In this document: positions 27,086-36,141 of the stretch, piece after piece | Numbering within the stretch: the stretch's first letter is position 1 | Layout: the number at the start of each line of letters is the position of its first letter | Source: Vibrio astriarenae | Lineage (GTDB): Bacteria > Pseudomonadota > Gammaproteobacteria > Enterobacterales > Vibrionaceae | NCBI RefSeq assembly: GCF_010587385.1 | Contig: NZ_CP047476.1 | Location: 930,001-994,000 of the forward strand | Length of the DNA stretch: 64,000 bases | Reading direction: 5' to 3' | Notes under the pieces: model-generated | Databases searched by the model: none | What the model was told of the DNA's origin: nothing | Seen by the model: the letters and a program-made list of their open reading frames with translations, nothing else | Position numbers and translations under genes: made by a program

Positions 27086-27913
27086 TTAAAATAGCAGTTC
27101 AAAATTACGAATTGCTTCCTGTTTCACATGTGGCATGGCTTTACGCATGAAGTAAATGCGATCAAATTTATCACTCTCTTCATTCATGTAATCGCGCAGG
27201 TTATGCCCTAGCGCTTGGCGCAAACACGTGCCGATATTGAACTTCGATACGCGGCTGAGCTTTAGTTTGATAATATCCTCATCGCGGATACCACTTGTAC
27301 CGTGAATCACCAACGGGGTCGAAACCTCACTTGCAATACGATCAAGACGACCAAAATCGATGCTACTTGTTGGCTCAGTTAAACGATGCACATTGCCCAC
27401 TGAAATAGCGACGCCATCCACACCCGTTTCTTTGGCAAAACGCGCCGCATCTTCTGGTTCAGTGAAGATTGATTTAATGTGATCACGTCCCTCTTCATAA
27501 GGCACTGAGCCAATTTCACCTTCCACTGACGCACCCAATGCATGAGCAACTTCAACCACTTTACGTGTACGTGCAATATTCTCGTCTAGCGTTAATTGTG
27601 AACCATCAAACATCACCGAACTGAAACCAGCTTTAAGTGCGCGATAAACGATATCCTCTTCATAGGTGTGGTCAAGGTGCAAGCAAACAGGCACGGATGC
27701 GTTATTCGCTAGGTTCAGAAACATCGCTGCTGCGGTTTCAACGCCATAAAAATCTGCAACATCCTTGTTGCATGCGAGGATAACGGGTTTGTTTACTTCC
27801 TCTGCAGCTTCTACGACTGCTCGGGCGTCTTCGTAACCAAACACATTAAAACACGGTACAGCATAGTTTGAACTCGCGGCCTCAGGCAGCAATTCTTTTA
27901 ATGAAACAAGCAT
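27086..27913 (-). CDS. iolJ: Class II aldolase IolJ (5-dehydro-2-deoxyphosphogluconate aldolase)
   Basis: About 275 residues from the ATG at 27913, where AGGGG has proper spacing; the ATG at 27919 abuts that site. Class II fructose-bisphosphate aldolase family motifs are clear: the zinc-ligand segment HLDHTYEED, VEGEIGSVPYEEG, DGVAISVGNVH and PLVIHGTSGI. In inositol breakdown IolJ splits 2-deoxy-5-keto-gluconate 6-phosphate into dihydroxyacetone phosphate and malonate semialdehyde. iolB lies just upstream (9 bases), so the two are coupled. Confidence 0.85.
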   Translation of the reverse strand: MLVSLKELLPEAASSNYAVPCFNVFGYEDARAVVEAAEEVNKPVILACNKDVADFYGVETAAAMFLNLANNASVPVCLHLDHTYEEDIVYRALKAGFSSVMFDGSQLTLDENIARTRKVVEVAHALGASVEGEIGSVPYEEGRDHIKSIFTEPEDAARFAKETGVDGVAISVGNVHRLTEPTSSIDFGRLDRIASEVSTPLVIHGTSGIRDEDIIKLKLSRVSKFNIGTCLRQALGHNLRDYMNEESDKFDRIYFMRKAMPHVKQEAIRNFELLF

Positions 27914-27922
27914 AGTCATCCC

Positions 27923-28792
27923 CTATTTAAACTTAGCGATCATGTCTTTGATGCCAGGGATTGTTTCGACTTGATACTCATGGTGAGGGTCGAAATGCTG
28001 AATCAAAGATTTTTCTGTTTTGCCAACAATGATAGTGAAGTAGTACATCTCATAACCAGGCGCTGCAACGCTTGGGTGATAGCCTTTATCAATCGCAATC
28101 ACTGACCCTGTTTTCACATGGTAGACTGGGCCGCAATCATCTTCGTGCTCATACAGGAACTGAGCGCCAAAACCGAAATCTGGATTGAAGCGGAACTGGT
28201 ATACCTCTTCATATAAGGTTTCTTTGCTGCCATCTTCTTTGATACGATCTTCATCGTGCTTATGTGGTGGGAAACCAGACCAACCCCCAGCACCTACAGT
28301 GAAGAGTTCACTAACCAATAGACGCCCACGCTTTTCAGAGTTTGACTGACCGAGTACATGCTTGATCTTACGGTGTGTTTTGGTTTCATCCGAGCCATAT
28401 TGCACGATATCAACAGTATCTTCACGTACACAGAATGGTTCTAGTGATGCTTCAAATTTACCGCCCGCGATCATAATGTCAGCATTATCGCTGACACATG
28501 AGATTTCAGCAGTATAACCAAGTGGAACGTATACCGCTTCAGGGTTAGCATCCCACACTGACTTACGCTTACCAATATTATCGAATGTTTCGCTGCTTCC
28601 GTCTTTTGAAACCGTGATACAACAGGTGCCACCAGCAAGAACGATCACGGTTTCGTATCCTTCAACGCTGTGGTCAAATTTTTCATTTTGTTTTAAGAAG
28701 ACTTGGTTGAAATAGCAAAGCGGCGTGACGTCATCATTTGCGCCAACAATTGCTTCATTCTTGTTATCAAAAGGGGGAATATGTTTACCCAT
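27923..28792 (-). CDS. iolB: 5-deoxy-glucuronate isomerase IolB
   Basis: About 289 residues from the ATG at 28792, with GAGGA eight bases upstream; the longer frame from 28807 is less likely. The IolB bicupin fold is recognisable from GAGGWSGFPPHKHDE (metal-binding histidines), EEVYQFRFNPDFGFGAQFLY and YHPSVAAPGYEMYYFTIIVG. It converts 5-deoxy-glucuronate to 2-deoxy-5-keto-gluconate between IolD and IolC. The 160-base spacer to iolC contains strong secondary structure, so iolB expression may be partly separate. Confidence 0.92.
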   Translation of the reverse strand: MGKHIPPFDNKNEAIVGANDDVTPLCYFNQVFLKQNEKFDHSVEGYETVIVLAGGTCCITVSKDGSSETFDNIGKRKSVWDANPEAVYVPLGYTAEISCVSDNADIMIAGGKFEASLEPFCVREDTVDIVQYGSDETKTHRKIKHVLGQSNSEKRGRLLVSELFTVGAGGWSGFPPHKHDEDRIKEDGSKETLYEEVYQFRFNPDFGFGAQFLYEHEDDCGPVYHVKTGSVIAIDKGYHPSVAAPGYEMYYFTIIVGKTEKSLIQHFDPHHEYQVETIPGIKDMIAKFK

Positions 28793-28810
28793 TATCGTTT
28801 TCCTCACTAG

Positions 28811-28828
28811 AGCCTTAATGCTAAGGCT
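28811..28828. promoter_or_regulatory. Small hairpin just upstream of iolB
   Basis: AGCCTTA (28811-28817) pairs with TAAGGCT (28822-28828) around a 4-base loop, immediately 5' of the iolB ribosome site. It could affect translation or transcript processing; no T-tract follows. Confidence 0.4.
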
Positions 28829-28930
28829 GCAAAATCCGTCATTAACCTGCTTGGTATAAAAAACCGGGCCACGATGGTGTGCACATCATTATCAGTTCCC
28901 CTCAAACGATATACCGACCCGGGAGACATA

Positions 28931-28967
28931 GGGTCGAGGCGTCAGTGCCGGACACACTGACTGACCC
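28931..28967 (-). terminator. Structured spacer / possible attenuator between iolC and iolB
   Basis: A nested inverted repeat: GTCAGTG (28941-28947) with CACTGAC (28955-28961), enclosed by GGGTC (28931-28935) and GACCC (28963-28967). Further along on the minus strand, GGCCCGGTTTTTTAT near 28860 could pair with CCCGGG at about 28918-28923 and end transcripts. Together these may reduce transcription from iolC into iolB. Confidence 0.5.
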
Positions 28968-28968
28968 C

Positions 28969-29955
28969 TTAACTTCTCGTCTCAATAAAATCGAATAACT
29001 GCTCTTTAGTTGGCATTGCCTCAGTACAGCTGTCGCTGCTGACATTGATCGCTGCGGCTGCTGTGCCGTTGCGCACCCCCTCTTCGAGTGACCCGCCTGT
29101 CGTTAACGTCCAGATAAGCCCACCCGCAAATGAGTCTCCTGAGCCGAATGGCTTATTGGCTTCAACTCGGAAGATGCCTTGCTCAAATCTATGTCCATCA
29201 CAGCAGTAAACCTTGGAGCCAAACTCACCGGCCTTAATCACCACAATTTGAGTGTTCTCGCATAAAAAGCGCTCTGCTGTTTGATCATCATCGGTATTAC
29301 CCGGGGCAAGTACCGTCTCCATCATGTCGAACTCTTCACGATTGCCAATCACAATGTCTGAGAGGCCAGCAGCAATACCGTAGTAAATTGAAGCATCCGT
29401 ATCCGTACGCCATGAATAAGGACGGTAATCAACATCCAGCACAACCAATGTGTTGCTACGACGAGCATGTTGCATCGCAATTAATGTTGCTTCACGGCTT
29501 GGGCTTTCGGAAAGCGCTGTTCCTGTAACAACAAGCACCTTTGATTTTGCGATGTAATCTGGATCAATCTCTTCTGGTTTGATCGTTAAATCAGACGCAT
29601 TGTTGCGATAGATGATCACCGTGCAGTCTTTCGGCTTCATCTCTGTAAACGCAACCGATGTACGCGAGCCAGAAGCATCCGATTTCATGCCATCAAGGTT
29701 GATACCCTGTCCCGACATGTACTGCTTGACGTAGTCACCAAAAGAGTCTTGAGCGACACAACCAATAAAACCAACTTTTCCGCCTAGCTTGCTCACTGCC
29801 ACTGCGATATTTGCTGCTGAGCCACCAACAAACTTGTTAAAGCCTGAGATATCTGCCATATCTGTTTTTGACTCACGAGCGTAGAGATCTACGCCCGCTC
29901 GTCCCAAAACGATGGCATCCAACGGTCTATTTTGTTGAAGTGCAATTTTTGTCAT
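28969..29955 (-). CDS. iolC: 5-dehydro-2-deoxygluconokinase IolC
   Basis: 328 residues of the PfkB/ribokinase family. The first signature (GGSAANIAVAVSKLGGKVGFIGCV) and the second signature (NKPFGSGDSFAGGLIWTL, with the catalytic Asp) are present. IolC phosphorylates 2-deoxy-5-keto-gluconate, giving the substrate of IolJ and, in many bacteria, the inducer of the pathway. The length is that of a stand-alone kinase; there is no C-terminal DUF2090 fusion, in keeping with a separate iolJ. The second dehydrogenase gene ends 11 bases upstream. Confidence 0.9.
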   Translation of the reverse strand: MTKIALQQNRPLDAIVLGRAGVDLYARESKTDMADISGFNKFVGGSAANIAVAVSKLGGKVGFIGCVAQDSFGDYVKQYMSGQGINLDGMKSDASGSRTSVAFTEMKPKDCTVIIYRNNASDLTIKPEEIDPDYIAKSKVLVVTGTALSESPSREATLIAMQHARRSNTLVVLDVDYRPYSWRTDTDASIYYGIAAGLSDIVIGNREEFDMMETVLAPGNTDDDQTAERFLCENTQIVVIKAGEFGSKVYCCDGHRFEQGIFRVEANKPFGSGDSFAGGLIWTLTTGGSLEEGVRNGTAAAAINVSSDSCTEAMPTKEQLFDFIETRS

Positions 29956-29966
29956 CGTCTTTCCTA

Positions 29967-31142
29967 CTATTTGTATTCAACCCAAGCCGCACCTTGATCG
30001 GCTGACTCGACACATTTTTCACACAAGCGCACGCCTTCGATGCCCGCATCAATACCAGGGAACCAAATGTCCGCTAGTGCTGCTTGGTCATCGCGATTTG
30101 CCGCATCAAATGCCATTGCAAAGCGGTGATAAAGGTTTGCCCATGACTCGAAGTAACCTTCTGCGTGTCCGCCACCCACTCGGTTTGAAGCCACACCTTC
30201 AGCATCTTGGTAGAGATATCCCATACCACGCTCCAGTACGCGTGGTGCTTCACCTTGAACCTCATAGCGAAGTTGGTTTGGATACTCATCCCACCATTCG
30301 ATAGACGCTTTTGAGCCTACAATGCGGATTTTCTGTTGGTGCATTGAGCCTGCGTTAACCGCTGATGCCCATAGTGTGCCCACTGCACCGCCTTTAAACT
30401 GCATCATGATGTGGGCGTTATCTTCGAGTGGTGCACGTGACTCGATGAAGCTTTGACGCATACAAGCTAGACGGTCGATTTCTAGCCCTGTCATCACTTC
30501 GCTCAGGTAAAAAGCATGAGTACCGATATCACCGAGTACATACGTTGGGCCTGAAACTTCTGGGCTGACACGCCATTTCAAACCTGGGTCATTCTTTTCG
30601 TACTCTTCATTGTGGAAACCATGAGCGAACTGCATGTTCACAACACGAATCTCGCCTAAATCACCGCGCTTGACCATTTCACGTGCCTGCTGCACCATCG
30701 GGAAACCCGTGTAGCCATACATCACGCCAATCACGCGATTGCGCTCTGCAGCGATCAGTTTTAGCTCTTCAGCCTCTTCTGTTGTGAAAGTAATAGGCTT
30801 TTCACAAACCACGTGAAGGTTCGCCTCTAACGCTGCTTTACAAATCTCATAATGCGTTGAGTTTGGCGTTGCAATAGAGACGGCTTGAATACCGTCTTCA
30901 CGCTGAGCTTCTTGCTCAAACATCTCTTTATAGCTTGCATAACAGCGGTTGCCATCGACACCTAAGTTTTCGCCGAAATCACGGCAACGCTGTGGGTCTA
31001 GGTCAAACGCTCCCGCTACCAATTTGAACAAACCGTCACGTGTTGCTGCATTACGGTGTGAGTAACCGATTTGACTTCCACGGCCGCCGCCGACCATTGC
31101 CCAGCGAATTGGTTGTTCAAAATGACGTTCTTCATTAAACAT
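29967..31142 (-). CDS. Second Gfo/Idh/MocA dehydrogenase of the inositol cluster
   Basis: 391 residues. The Rossmann motif is VGGGRGSQIGYSHR (residues 18-31), with CEKPITF near 113-119 and DIGTHAFYLSEVMTG in the catalytic half. It is about 60 residues longer than IolG. Similar proteins in enteric and rhizobial iol loci act on scyllo-inositol or other stereoisomers. AAGGAG precedes the ATG. It lies between iolC and iolD on one strand, so it is part of the catabolic operon. The exact substrate is not determined. Confidence 0.8.
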   Translation of the reverse strand: MFNEERHFEQPIRWAMVGGGRGSQIGYSHRNAATRDGLFKLVAGAFDLDPQRCRDFGENLGVDGNRCYASYKEMFEQEAQREDGIQAVSIATPNSTHYEICKAALEANLHVVCEKPITFTTEEAEELKLIAAERNRVIGVMYGYTGFPMVQQAREMVKRGDLGEIRVVNMQFAHGFHNEEYEKNDPGLKWRVSPEVSGPTYVLGDIGTHAFYLSEVMTGLEIDRLACMRQSFIESRAPLEDNAHIMMQFKGGAVGTLWASAVNAGSMHQQKIRIVGSKASIEWWDEYPNQLRYEVQGEAPRVLERGMGYLYQDAEGVASNRVGGGHAEGYFESWANLYHRFAMAFDAANRDDQAALADIWFPGIDAGIEGVRLCEKCVESADQGAAWVEYK

Positions 31143-31210
31143 GTCAGACTCCTTGGTGGGCTCTTTCGAGCCCTATTAATATTTGATTTAATCTTCAAGA
31201 AAATTTGGTT

Positions 31211-33082
31211 TTAAACACCAGCACGTTGAGTCGAGCGGCCTTCTTCCCAGTCCGCCACTTTCTGAGCGGTGTTGTCATTACGAGTCACCTCAGGGAGGCC
31301 AACTTCCCACCAGCAGTCACACTTAGACCAAGCCGCCGGGGATACTGGGTCAATGTCCAACACAATAACGTAGGTACGATCAGCTTCTTTGGCGCGAAGG
31401 AATGCAGCGTCAAGCTCATCAACAGAAGTCAGTTTTTCACTGATAGCACCTTGCGCTTCCGCATGTTTTGCGAAATCAACTCTCGCGACTTCACCATCAG
31501 GGCGGCGACAGTCTTCTAGCAGGTTGTTGAATGATTCATTACCGGTGTTGTTTTGAAGCTTGTTAATAACCGCAAAGCCGCCGTTATCACACACCACGAC
31601 AATCATCTTATGGCCAGTCAGCACAGAAGAGTAAATGTCTGAATTTTGGATGAGGTAAGAGCCATCGCCCACAAGTACCACCACATCATTATCAGGGTTT
31701 GCGACTTTCGCGCCCCACCCTCCAGCGATTTCATAACCCATGCATGAGAAGCCGAATTCAACATCAAACTTACCAATCTGGTAGTTCTGCCAGTTCATCG
31801 CCAGCTCTGCAGGCAGGCCGCCAGCAGCGGTTAATACTGTATCTCCAGGCTCCATTGCCTTGTTCAATTTGCCAATAACTTGAGCATAAGACGTTAAACC
31901 CGGTAGCAATTCGCCCGCTTGAGGATTTGTACGGCGATGAACTAATGCTTTCCACTCGTCTGCTTGGGCTTTCGCGGTTGACGCCCACTCATCACCACTG
32001 CGGAAATCACCCAGTAACTTCGACAGTTCAACGAGACCACGCTTAGCGTCCGCTTTAACTGGAATAGCACGGTGCTTAATCGCATCGAAACGTGCTGTAT
32101 TGATAGTGACTAGCTTCATGTTTGGATTTTTGAATACGCTCCAAGAGCCCGTCGTAAAATCTTGCAGGCGCGTACCAATTGCTAAAACCACATCAGCATG
32201 CGCAGCCATGTAATTAGCAGAATCTGAACCTGTGACACCAATAGGGCCTGCGTTTAGCGGATTGTCCTGCAACATAGTGGCGCGACCCGCAATGGTTTCA
32301 ACCACTGGAATATTGTGTTTTTTAGCGAAAGCAGCCAGCTCGTCGGTTGCCAGTGAGTAGTGCACACCACCACCTGAGATAACCAATGGTTTTTCTGCGC
32401 TCAAAAGCGCCGCTTTTGCATCTTCTAGGTCTGCCTGCTCAGGCTCTGGACGACGAATACGATGGACTTTCTCTGCGAAGAAAACTTCTGGGAAATCATA
32501 AGCCACACCTTGTATGTCTTGAGGCAGGCCAATGAATGCAGGGCCACACGTTTCTGGATCAAGCATGGTATCAATCGCTTGAGGTAGTGAGTGCATTAGC
32601 TGTGTAGGAGAAATAATGCGATCCCAGTAGCGAGTCAAAGGCTTAAAAGTATCATTACATGTAATTGATGGATCGTAGAAGTTCTCTGGTTGCTGAAGAA
32701 CAGGGTCTGGCAATCGGCTAACATAAGCGTCGCCAGCAATAAGAAGAACCGGAAGACGGTTAGTGTGTGCAATACCAGCGGCCGTCACCATGTTGGTTGC
32801 CCCCGGGCCGATAGAACTGGTTGCGATACCGATACGCTGGCGTTTATTCGCTTTAGCGTAAGCAATTGCCGCAGTCGCCATAGACTGTTCATTCTGGCCA
32901 CGCCAAGTTGGAATTTTGTCTTCGATATTTTTGAGTTGCTGCCCAAAACAAGTTACATTGCCGTGGCCAAAGATGGCAAATGCAGCACCAAAAAGCTGCT
33001 CTTTTTTGCCATCAACTTCGATCATTTGCGCTGCTAGGTATTGTGCTAATGCTTCTGCAACAGTTAAACGTACAGTATTCAT
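31211..33082 (-). CDS. iolD: 3D-(3,5/4)-trihydroxycyclohexane-1,2-dione hydrolase IolD
   Basis: About 623 residues from the ATG at 33082, with GGGGAAG upstream; an earlier in-frame start at 33100 is unlikely. It is a thiamine-diphosphate enzyme of the acetolactate-synthase type: N-terminal pyrimidine-binding domain (GQNEQSMATAAIAYAKA), central domain (LVISGGGVHYS), and C-terminal ThDP motif VLVGDGSYLIQNSDIYSS ending in a conserved Asn region. It opens the ring of the diketone made by IolE to give 5-deoxy-glucuronate. iolE is upstream on the same strand. Confidence 0.93.
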   Translation of the reverse strand: MNTVRLTVAEALAQYLAAQMIEVDGKKEQLFGAAFAIFGHGNVTCFGQQLKNIEDKIPTWRGQNEQSMATAAIAYAKANKRQRIGIATSSIGPGATNMVTAAGIAHTNRLPVLLIAGDAYVSRLPDPVLQQPENFYDPSITCNDTFKPLTRYWDRIISPTQLMHSLPQAIDTMLDPETCGPAFIGLPQDIQGVAYDFPEVFFAEKVHRIRRPEPEQADLEDAKAALLSAEKPLVISGGGVHYSLATDELAAFAKKHNIPVVETIAGRATMLQDNPLNAGPIGVTGSDSANYMAAHADVVLAIGTRLQDFTTGSWSVFKNPNMKLVTINTARFDAIKHRAIPVKADAKRGLVELSKLLGDFRSGDEWASTAKAQADEWKALVHRRTNPQAGELLPGLTSYAQVIGKLNKAMEPGDTVLTAAGGLPAELAMNWQNYQIGKFDVEFGFSCMGYEIAGGWGAKVANPDNDVVVLVGDGSYLIQNSDIYSSVLTGHKMIVVVCDNGGFAVINKLQNNTGNESFNNLLEDCRRPDGEVARVDFAKHAEAQGAISEKLTSVDELDAAFLRAKEADRTYVIVLDIDPVSPAAWSKCDCWWEVGLPEVTRNDNTAQKVADWEEGRSTQRAGV

Positions 33083-33151
33083 TGTCTTCCCCGGTATCAT
33101 TATTATTTATTGCTCATCAGCTACGGTTATTGAGGGTATATGTAGCTTGAT

Positions 33152-33175
33152 AAAATGGGGGGATTAACTCCCCCC
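33152..33175 (-). terminator. Terminator-like hairpin between iolE and iolD
   Basis: A 7-bp G/C-only stem (GGGGGGA 33057-type arm at 33157-33163, TCCCCCC at 33169-33175, loop of 5), followed on the minus strand by ATTTTATC. It lies just after the iolE stop, so it may lower transcription into iolD. Confidence 0.7.
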
Positions 33176-33184
33176 TATAGAGAC

Positions 33185-34078
33185 TTATAGGCCGTACTTG
33201 TTCGCGTAGCCTGTGATGTTTTCGTATGCCGTTTTAGCGTATGTCAGAGGATGTGCTTTTGCAGGGTCCTGCTCTGCCTCGACTAATAGCCAACCTGAAT
33301 AGTTACGAGCTTTCAGTGCAGCAAACACGTCATCGTAGTCAACGTCACCTGTACCCGGCACGGTGAATACACCGTCTAACACAGCGTTAAGGAATGACTT
33401 GTCTGCATCACGCGCTGTTTTCATTACGTCTAAACGCAAATCTTTAAAGTGCATGTGACCGATGCGATGACCCCAACGCTCGATCATGGTGACTGGGTTG
33501 CCACCACCGTAGGTGATGTGGCCAGTATCTAGAGTTAGGTGAACCGCTTCGCCAGAAAACTCCATCAGCAGATTGATGTCATCTTCTGTCTCACAAATCG
33601 TGCCTACGTGATGATGGAAAGAGAGCTTGATGTCATGCTCATTTAGAAGATACTCAGCAACTGTGGTCAGCTTCTCACAATAGGTCTTCCACTGATCCAT
33701 GGTTAGAATAACGCGTTGAGAGAGTGGTGTGTTGATGTCTCCATGAACCGTGTTGCTCACCTCACCAAATACCATTGCCTTGCAACCTGCTGCTTTCAAA
33801 AGCTTGATATGCTCTTGCATTGCCGCGATTTCTTCCTCCGCAGATAACGTCATCAGATTGCCGCTATACCAGCCTGATGCCAGAACTAAACCGTGTTGTT
33901 CAAGTAACGGGATAAGTACTTCAGGCTCGCGAGGGTATTTTGTACCTAGTTCAGTACCAGTGAAGCCAGCTTCTGCCATTTCGCTTAAACACGTTTCCAA
34001 TGGGATATCGCCGCCAAGTTCTGGCATGTCATCGTTTGTCCAAGTCAGTGGGCTAATTCCGTATTGCACGTTTCTCAT
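33185..34078 (-). CDS. iolE: Myo-inosose-2 dehydratase IolE
   Basis: 297 residues of the AP-endonuclease-2 TIM-barrel superfamily with the IolE pattern: GISPLTWTNDDMPELGGDIPLE at the start, MAEAGFTGTELGTKYP, SFHHHVGTICETEDD (about 151-165), LTLDTGHITYGGGNP and HMHFKDLR. It dehydrates 2-keto-myo-inositol to the trihydroxycyclohexane dione. It is the first gene of the minus-strand catabolic unit and is transcribed away from the inositol transporter, with repeated palindromes between them. Confidence 0.93.
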   Translation of the reverse strand: MRNVQYGISPLTWTNDDMPELGGDIPLETCLSEMAEAGFTGTELGTKYPREPEVLIPLLEQHGLVLASGWYSGNLMTLSAEEEIAAMQEHIKLLKAAGCKAMVFGEVSNTVHGDINTPLSQRVILTMDQWKTYCEKLTTVAEYLLNEHDIKLSFHHHVGTICETEDDINLLMEFSGEAVHLTLDTGHITYGGGNPVTMIERWGHRIGHMHFKDLRLDVMKTARDADKSFLNAVLDGVFTVPGTGDVDYDDVFAALKARNYSGWLLVEAEQDPAKAHPLTYAKTAYENITGYANKYGL

Positions 34079-34201
34079 TTTTATTCTCCAACGAAGGTAT
34101 TTTATTTAGGGAGGTGAAATAAAAGTGTTAGTGATTGTGGAGCACTTTATTTTCACAAATTGTGTTTCACTGGAAATTACAATAACCAAAAAAACCAAAC
34201 T

Positions 34202-34217
34202 TGAAAAATATTTTTCA
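34202..34217. promoter_or_regulatory. Candidate IolR operator copy 1 (TGAAAAATATTTTTCA)
   Basis: A perfect 16-bp palindrome. It is the best copy of the motif repeated at 34354 and 34463, about 130 bases from the iolE start. Confidence 0.6.
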
Positions 34218-34353
34218 CTCGAGATTTCATTTGTTAACTTTGTGTCAGAAAGTAAAAAAAGCTATATATAACGGGGCTTTCAAGCTTGATTTGATGTAGA
34301 TCTCAAAAAAATAATATTTATTAAAATCATTGCTTTATGTAAATTGTCTGATT

Positions 34354-34369
34354 TGAAAAATGTTTTCCA
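34354..34369. promoter_or_regulatory. Candidate IolR operator copy 2 (TGAAAAATGTTTTCCA)
   Basis: Matches copy 1 at 14 of 16 positions (differences at positions 9 and 14) and keeps the dyad arms. Confidence 0.55.
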
Positions 34370-34462
34370 TACTTTGATAGAGATAACACTTTTCGCTATT
34401 AGAGCAATTGCACCTCTAGTCTTACTTCTCATCTCCCCCTATGATAAATATCGCCAACGCAA

Positions 34463-34478
34463 TGAAAAATAATTTCCA
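34463..34478. promoter_or_regulatory. Candidate IolR operator copy 3 (TGAAAAATAATTTCCA)
   Basis: Shares TGAAAAAT and TTTCCA with copy 2. It is the copy nearest the transporter start, about 140 bases upstream. Confidence 0.55.
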
Positions 34479-34615
34479 CACCAATAAATCAATATAAGCG
34501 TGGCTATATAGATACCCAATACACGTACCCTACAAACGCGGTATTGGCCATTACCCAACTGGCACTGATTCGATGGTTAAGTAAAAGTCTGGGGAATCTA
34601 ATAAAGGAAAATAAA

Positions 34616-36058
34616 ATGGAAGCAACCTCCAATGCCGAAGTACGAAAACATAATATTGCCTATATTGTCAGAATCTGTTGTATCGCAGCCCTTGGTGGGA
34701 TACTCCTCGGATATGATACGGCAGTAATTTCGGGTGCTATCGGCCCCATTAGAGAATACTTTGGGCTTACCCCCGCTCAAACAGGTTGGGCAGTCTCCAG
34801 CGTCGTTTTAGGTAGTATCATTGGCGCTGTCAGCGCTGGTTGGGCCGCATTAAAATACGGTCGTCGTAACACTCTCTTCATCGCAGCAATACTCTTTATC
34901 ATTTCTGCCATTGGTTCAGCCTTTGCTCCAACATTTACGTTCTATGTCATGCTGCGTATCGTTGGTGGTGTTGCAGTAGGCCTTGCCTGCGTCGTGTCGC
35001 CAATGTACATGTCTGAAGTCGCACCAAAAGACTTCCGCGGCCGAGCAGTCAGCATGTTCCAACAATCAGCGGTTATTGGCCAAACCGGCGTGTTCTACGT
35101 CAACTACCTTATCGCAAAAGGCATGTCAGAAGCATGGCTAGTGGATTTAGGCTGGCGTTGGATGTTGGGCTCAGAAGTGATTCCAGCCGCTATTTTTGCA
35201 GCGCTTTTATTTATCATTCCAGAATCTCCTCGCTGGTTGGTACTCAAAGGTCGCGTTTCCGAAGCGAAAGCAACGCTATCACGCATTTCTAATCCTAAAC
35301 ACGCTGACCGTCTAATCTCTGAAATCCAAGATTCGTTGAAAGAAGCCGCAGGTTCAAAAGGCAATAAAGTTAGCCTTCGCTCACCACTACTGTTTGCCAT
35401 CTTGGTTATTGGTACGTTCGTTGCGGCCGCTCAGCAGTTGACGGGTATTAACGTGATCATGTACTACACGCCAGAGATCCTAAAACCAATTACTGGTTCT
35501 ACAGAAAACGCTCTATTCCAAACGACGTTTGTTGGTCTGGTATTCATCGGTGGTAATGCGCTAGGTATGTACTTAATCGACAAAGTCGGCCGTCTGCCGT
35601 TAATGAAATACGGTACGTTAGGTTGTGCGCTAGGTATGTTTGTCGTGGGTCACGTTCTCTATAACCAAACTGAAGGTTATGCGGCGCTATTCGCATTGTG
35701 TTTGTATGTGGTTTCTTATGCGACTTCTTGGGGCTGTGCATGTTGGACGATGATCTCTGAAATCTTCCCAAACAGCATTCGCTCAAGAGCAATGGCTATC
35801 GCAGTAGGTGCACAATGGTTTACAGGTTTCCTAGTCACTCAGTCTTTCCCAATGATCAACGATAATGCCTACTTACAAGAGAACTTCAACGGCGCCTTTG
35901 CCTTCTGGTTGTTCGCAGTCCTCTCTCTCATTTGTATGGTTATCGTAGTGAAATACGTTCCTGAAACTAAAGGCGTTTCACTTGAGAAAATGGAAGAAGC
36001 GATGGCGAAGAAACTGGGTAAAGAAGTGCCAGAAAAGCACTCTGAAGCTCATGCTTAA
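34616..36058 (+). CDS. MFS sugar-porter, myo-inositol transporter (IolT-like)
   Basis: About 480 residues from the ATG at 34616, with AAAGGA upstream; the frame opens at 34544 but without a ribosome site. Twelve membrane helices and sugar-porter signatures are present: GYDTAVISGAIG (helix 1), KYGRRNTLF after helix 2, PESPRWLVLKGR before the central loop, QQLTGINVIMYY (helix 7) and VPETKG at the end. In Salmonella and Bacillus close relatives (IolT) take up myo-inositol with protons. Position opposite iolE supports that substrate. Confidence 0.88.
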   Translation: MEATSNAEVRKHNIAYIVRICCIAALGGILLGYDTAVISGAIGPIREYFGLTPAQTGWAVSSVVLGSIIGAVSAGWAALKYGRRNTLFIAAILFIISAIGSAFAPTFTFYVMLRIVGGVAVGLACVVSPMYMSEVAPKDFRGRAVSMFQQSAVIGQTGVFYVNYLIAKGMSEAWLVDLGWRWMLGSEVIPAAIFAALLFIIPESPRWLVLKGRVSEAKATLSRISNPKHADRLISEIQDSLKEAAGSKGNKVSLRSPLLFAILVIGTFVAAAQQLTGINVIMYYTPEILKPITGSTENALFQTTFVGLVFIGGNALGMYLIDKVGRLPLMKYGTLGCALGMFVVGHVLYNQTEGYAALFALCLYVVSYATSWGCACWTMISEIFPNSIRSRAMAIAVGAQWFTGFLVTQSFPMINDNAYLQENFNGAFAFWLFAVLSLICMVIVVKYVPETKGVSLEKMEEAMAKKLGKEVPEKHSEAHA

Positions 36059-36075
36059 TTTCCACTATTAGATTC

Positions 36076-36109
36076 AAAAAGGAACAGGGCTCCCTTCTGT
36101 TCCTTTTTT
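36076..36109 (+). terminator. Intrinsic terminator after the inositol transporter
   Basis: AAAAAGGAACAG pairs with CTGTTCCTTTTTT around a 9-base loop; the T-run is strong. Confidence 0.92.
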
Positions 36110-36141
36110 GCTTTGTAAACCCTATATTCGAGGAAAGCAGT

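Larger units (their letters stand above)
34079..34615. other. Divergent control region between iolE and the inositol transporter
   Basis: About 540 AT-rich bases with no credible gene. It carries three copies of a TGAAAAAT-centred palindrome and one shorter TTTC-ACTG-GAAA element at 34165-34176. Both divergent promoters should lie here; they could not be placed exactly. Confidence 0.6.

Noticed and set aside
30077..30304. Open frames antisense to the second inositol dehydrogenase and other well-conserved genes
   Set aside because: They are shadows of GC-richer coding sequence and match no family.
34131..34170. CRP-like half sites (TGTG...CACA) in the iolE-transporter spacer
   Set aside because: The arms are not separated by the proper six bases; no full site could be written.
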